From contig CAZLQG010000016.1 in NCBI GenBank assembly GCA_964561655.1, positions 1 to 22,566 on the forward strand: a DNA stretch of 22,566 bases, written 5' to 3'. A model generated the notes under the pieces. It was not told the DNA's origin. It was given only the letters and a program-made list of their open reading frames with translations, and searched no databases. Shown here piece after piece: positions 21,178 through 22,566 of the stretch; positions within the stretch are counted from its first letter, which is position 1, and each line of letters opens with the position of its first letter. The position numbers and the translations under genes are program-made. The stretch comes from CAZLQG01 sp964561655. GTDB taxonomy: Bacteria > Patescibacteriota > Doudnabacteria > UBA920.

Positions 21178-22510
21178 GCTTGCGCTGGGTGGTAGAGGAA
21201 TGTTGTGTGCGGGTTGAAGCGGTAGCCGTGAGGCACCGTGGACAGCACACAAGCAAGAATGTTGGAATAAGTAATAAATATAGAGGTGAAAACCCTCTTC
21301 GCCGAAAATCCAAGGTTTCCAGGGCAACGACGATCGTCCCTGGGTTAGTCGATCCTAATCCCGATGCCCAAGGGTATCGGGAGATGGAAAATACGGTTGA
21401 TATTCCGTAACCACTATGCAATTACTTAAGGCGTGACGCATCATGGTAGCGCTGGCGTTATCTGACTATTAGCGTTGCTGTGTTTGTAGGGTGAATACGC
21501 AGGCAAATCCGCGTATTCTATGGCTTTTATTCCCTACCTCGTAAGAGATGGGTTTAAAAGACTGTAATCCCGAGAACATGGAGAAACCCGGCAACGGGGA
21601 TTAGCGTAATCCAAGATGCCAAGAAAACCGTCGTAATTATGTTGCAAAGTGCCCGTACCGCAAACCGACACAGGTGGATGAGGAGAGAATCCTAAGGCGA
21701 CCGGAATAATGTTCGTTAAGGAACTCGGCAAAAAAGCAGGTGTACCTTCGGTATATACCTTTCCCCCGCCTCTGGCGGGGGACGCAGCGAAAGACCCCTC
21801 CCGACTGTTTACCAAAAACTTAGGTCCGTGCTAAAGCGTAATGCTCAAGTATACGGGCTGATGCCTGGCCAGTGTCAGAAGGTCAAACCAATTGGCGCAA
21901 GCTAGTTGGCCAAGCCCTGATGAACGCCGGCAGTAACTATAACTGTCCTATGGTAGCGAAATTCCTTGTCGCGTAAGTTGCGACCCGCACGAATGGCATA
22001 ACGAGTAGGGGACTGTCTTAACGAACACTCCGATGAACTTACAGTGGCGGTAAAGATGCCGTCTACCCGCAGCAAGACGGAAAGACCCTATGAAGCTTTA
22101 CTACAGCGTGTCATTGCAATTTTATTTTTATTGTTTAGCATAGGTGGGAGCCTTTGAAGTTCTGGCGCTAGCTGGAACGGAGGCGACAAGTGAAATACCA
22201 CCCTGTAAAAGTGAAATTGCTAACCAAAGCTTAACCTACTTTGGGACAGTGGCTCGTGGGTAGTTTAACTGGGGCGGTTGCCTCCTAAATGGTAACGGAG
22301 GCGTTTATTAAGGTAGGCTAGGCGCGGATGGAAATCGCGCCGATAGTGCAAACGCAGAAGCCTGCTTGACTGCAAGGCTGGCAAGCCGAGCAGGAACGAA
22401 AGTTGAAGTTAGTGATCCGATGCGCCTGAGTGGAAAGCGCAAAGCCCAACGGATAAAAGTTACTCTAGGGATAACAGGCTGATCCGGTCCAAGAGTCCAC
22501 ATCGACGACC

Positions 22511-22552
<42 letters not shown>

Positions 22553-22566
22553 GAGAAGCTCCCAAG

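Overview
The window looks like a piece of a Candidate Phyla Radiation (Patescibacteria), probably Parcubacteria-type, genome. The signs are a compact AT-rich layout, a Gram-positive-like type IV pilus locus with no secretin (PilQ) or recognisable PilP, frequent absence of Shine-Dalgarno sequences, a LytR_C-type membrane protein of the kind common in these genomes, and a 23S rRNA gene not preceded by 16S and carrying several insertions. The lineage is inferred from these traits; no marker was compared against a database.

Positions 1-13778 form one long type IV pilus region on the + strand: the end of pilM, pilN, pilO, a small membrane protein in the pilP position, the extension ATPase pilB, a degenerate receiver-domain protein, the retraction ATPase pilT, the platform protein pilC, a major-pilin-like gene, a divergent pilin-like protein, an O-antigen-ligase-like/TPR membrane protein (possible pilin glycosyltransferase), the prepilin peptidase pilD, and four minor pseudopilins in GspH-I-J-K (FimT-PilV-PilW-PilX) order. 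PilB and PilT would drive subunit addition and removal through PilC, PilMNO would link the motors to the envelope, PilD would process the prepilins, and the minor pilins would form the priming tip. A bidirectional terminator closes the locus.

Positions 13840-17826 hold housekeeping and envelope genes: a LysM membrane protein (minus strand), a divergent promoter region, ligA (NAD-dependent DNA ligase), an unrecognised 182-aa protein overlapping ligA by four bases, and an SPFH/stomatin-like protein. A repeat-rich gap and a LytR_C-domain protein follow.

Positions 18790-22566 hold a long, highly structured leader and the first roughly 2.5 kb (E. coli scale) of a 23S rRNA gene that runs off the window. 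The leader has a strong promoter, a 14-codon reading frame that overlaps the first strand of two mutually exclusive hairpins (the second an intrinsic-terminator hairpin), a second possible promoter, small palindromes, a good boxA match and a hairpin just before the 23S. The 23S is interrupted by two AT-rich, stem-bounded insertions and has further local expansions.

The most notable observations are: (1) a possible leader-peptide/attenuator ahead of an unlinked 23S rRNA gene; (2) a 227-bp MITE-like element between pilT and pilC whose apparent target duplication (ATGA) contains the pilC start codon; (3) a palindrome inserted in frame in the cleavable leader of a pseudopilin, sharing its core with hairpins in the rRNA leader and the 23S; (4) paired insertions in the 23S; and (5) a receiver domain without its phospho-acceptor between the two pilus motor genes.
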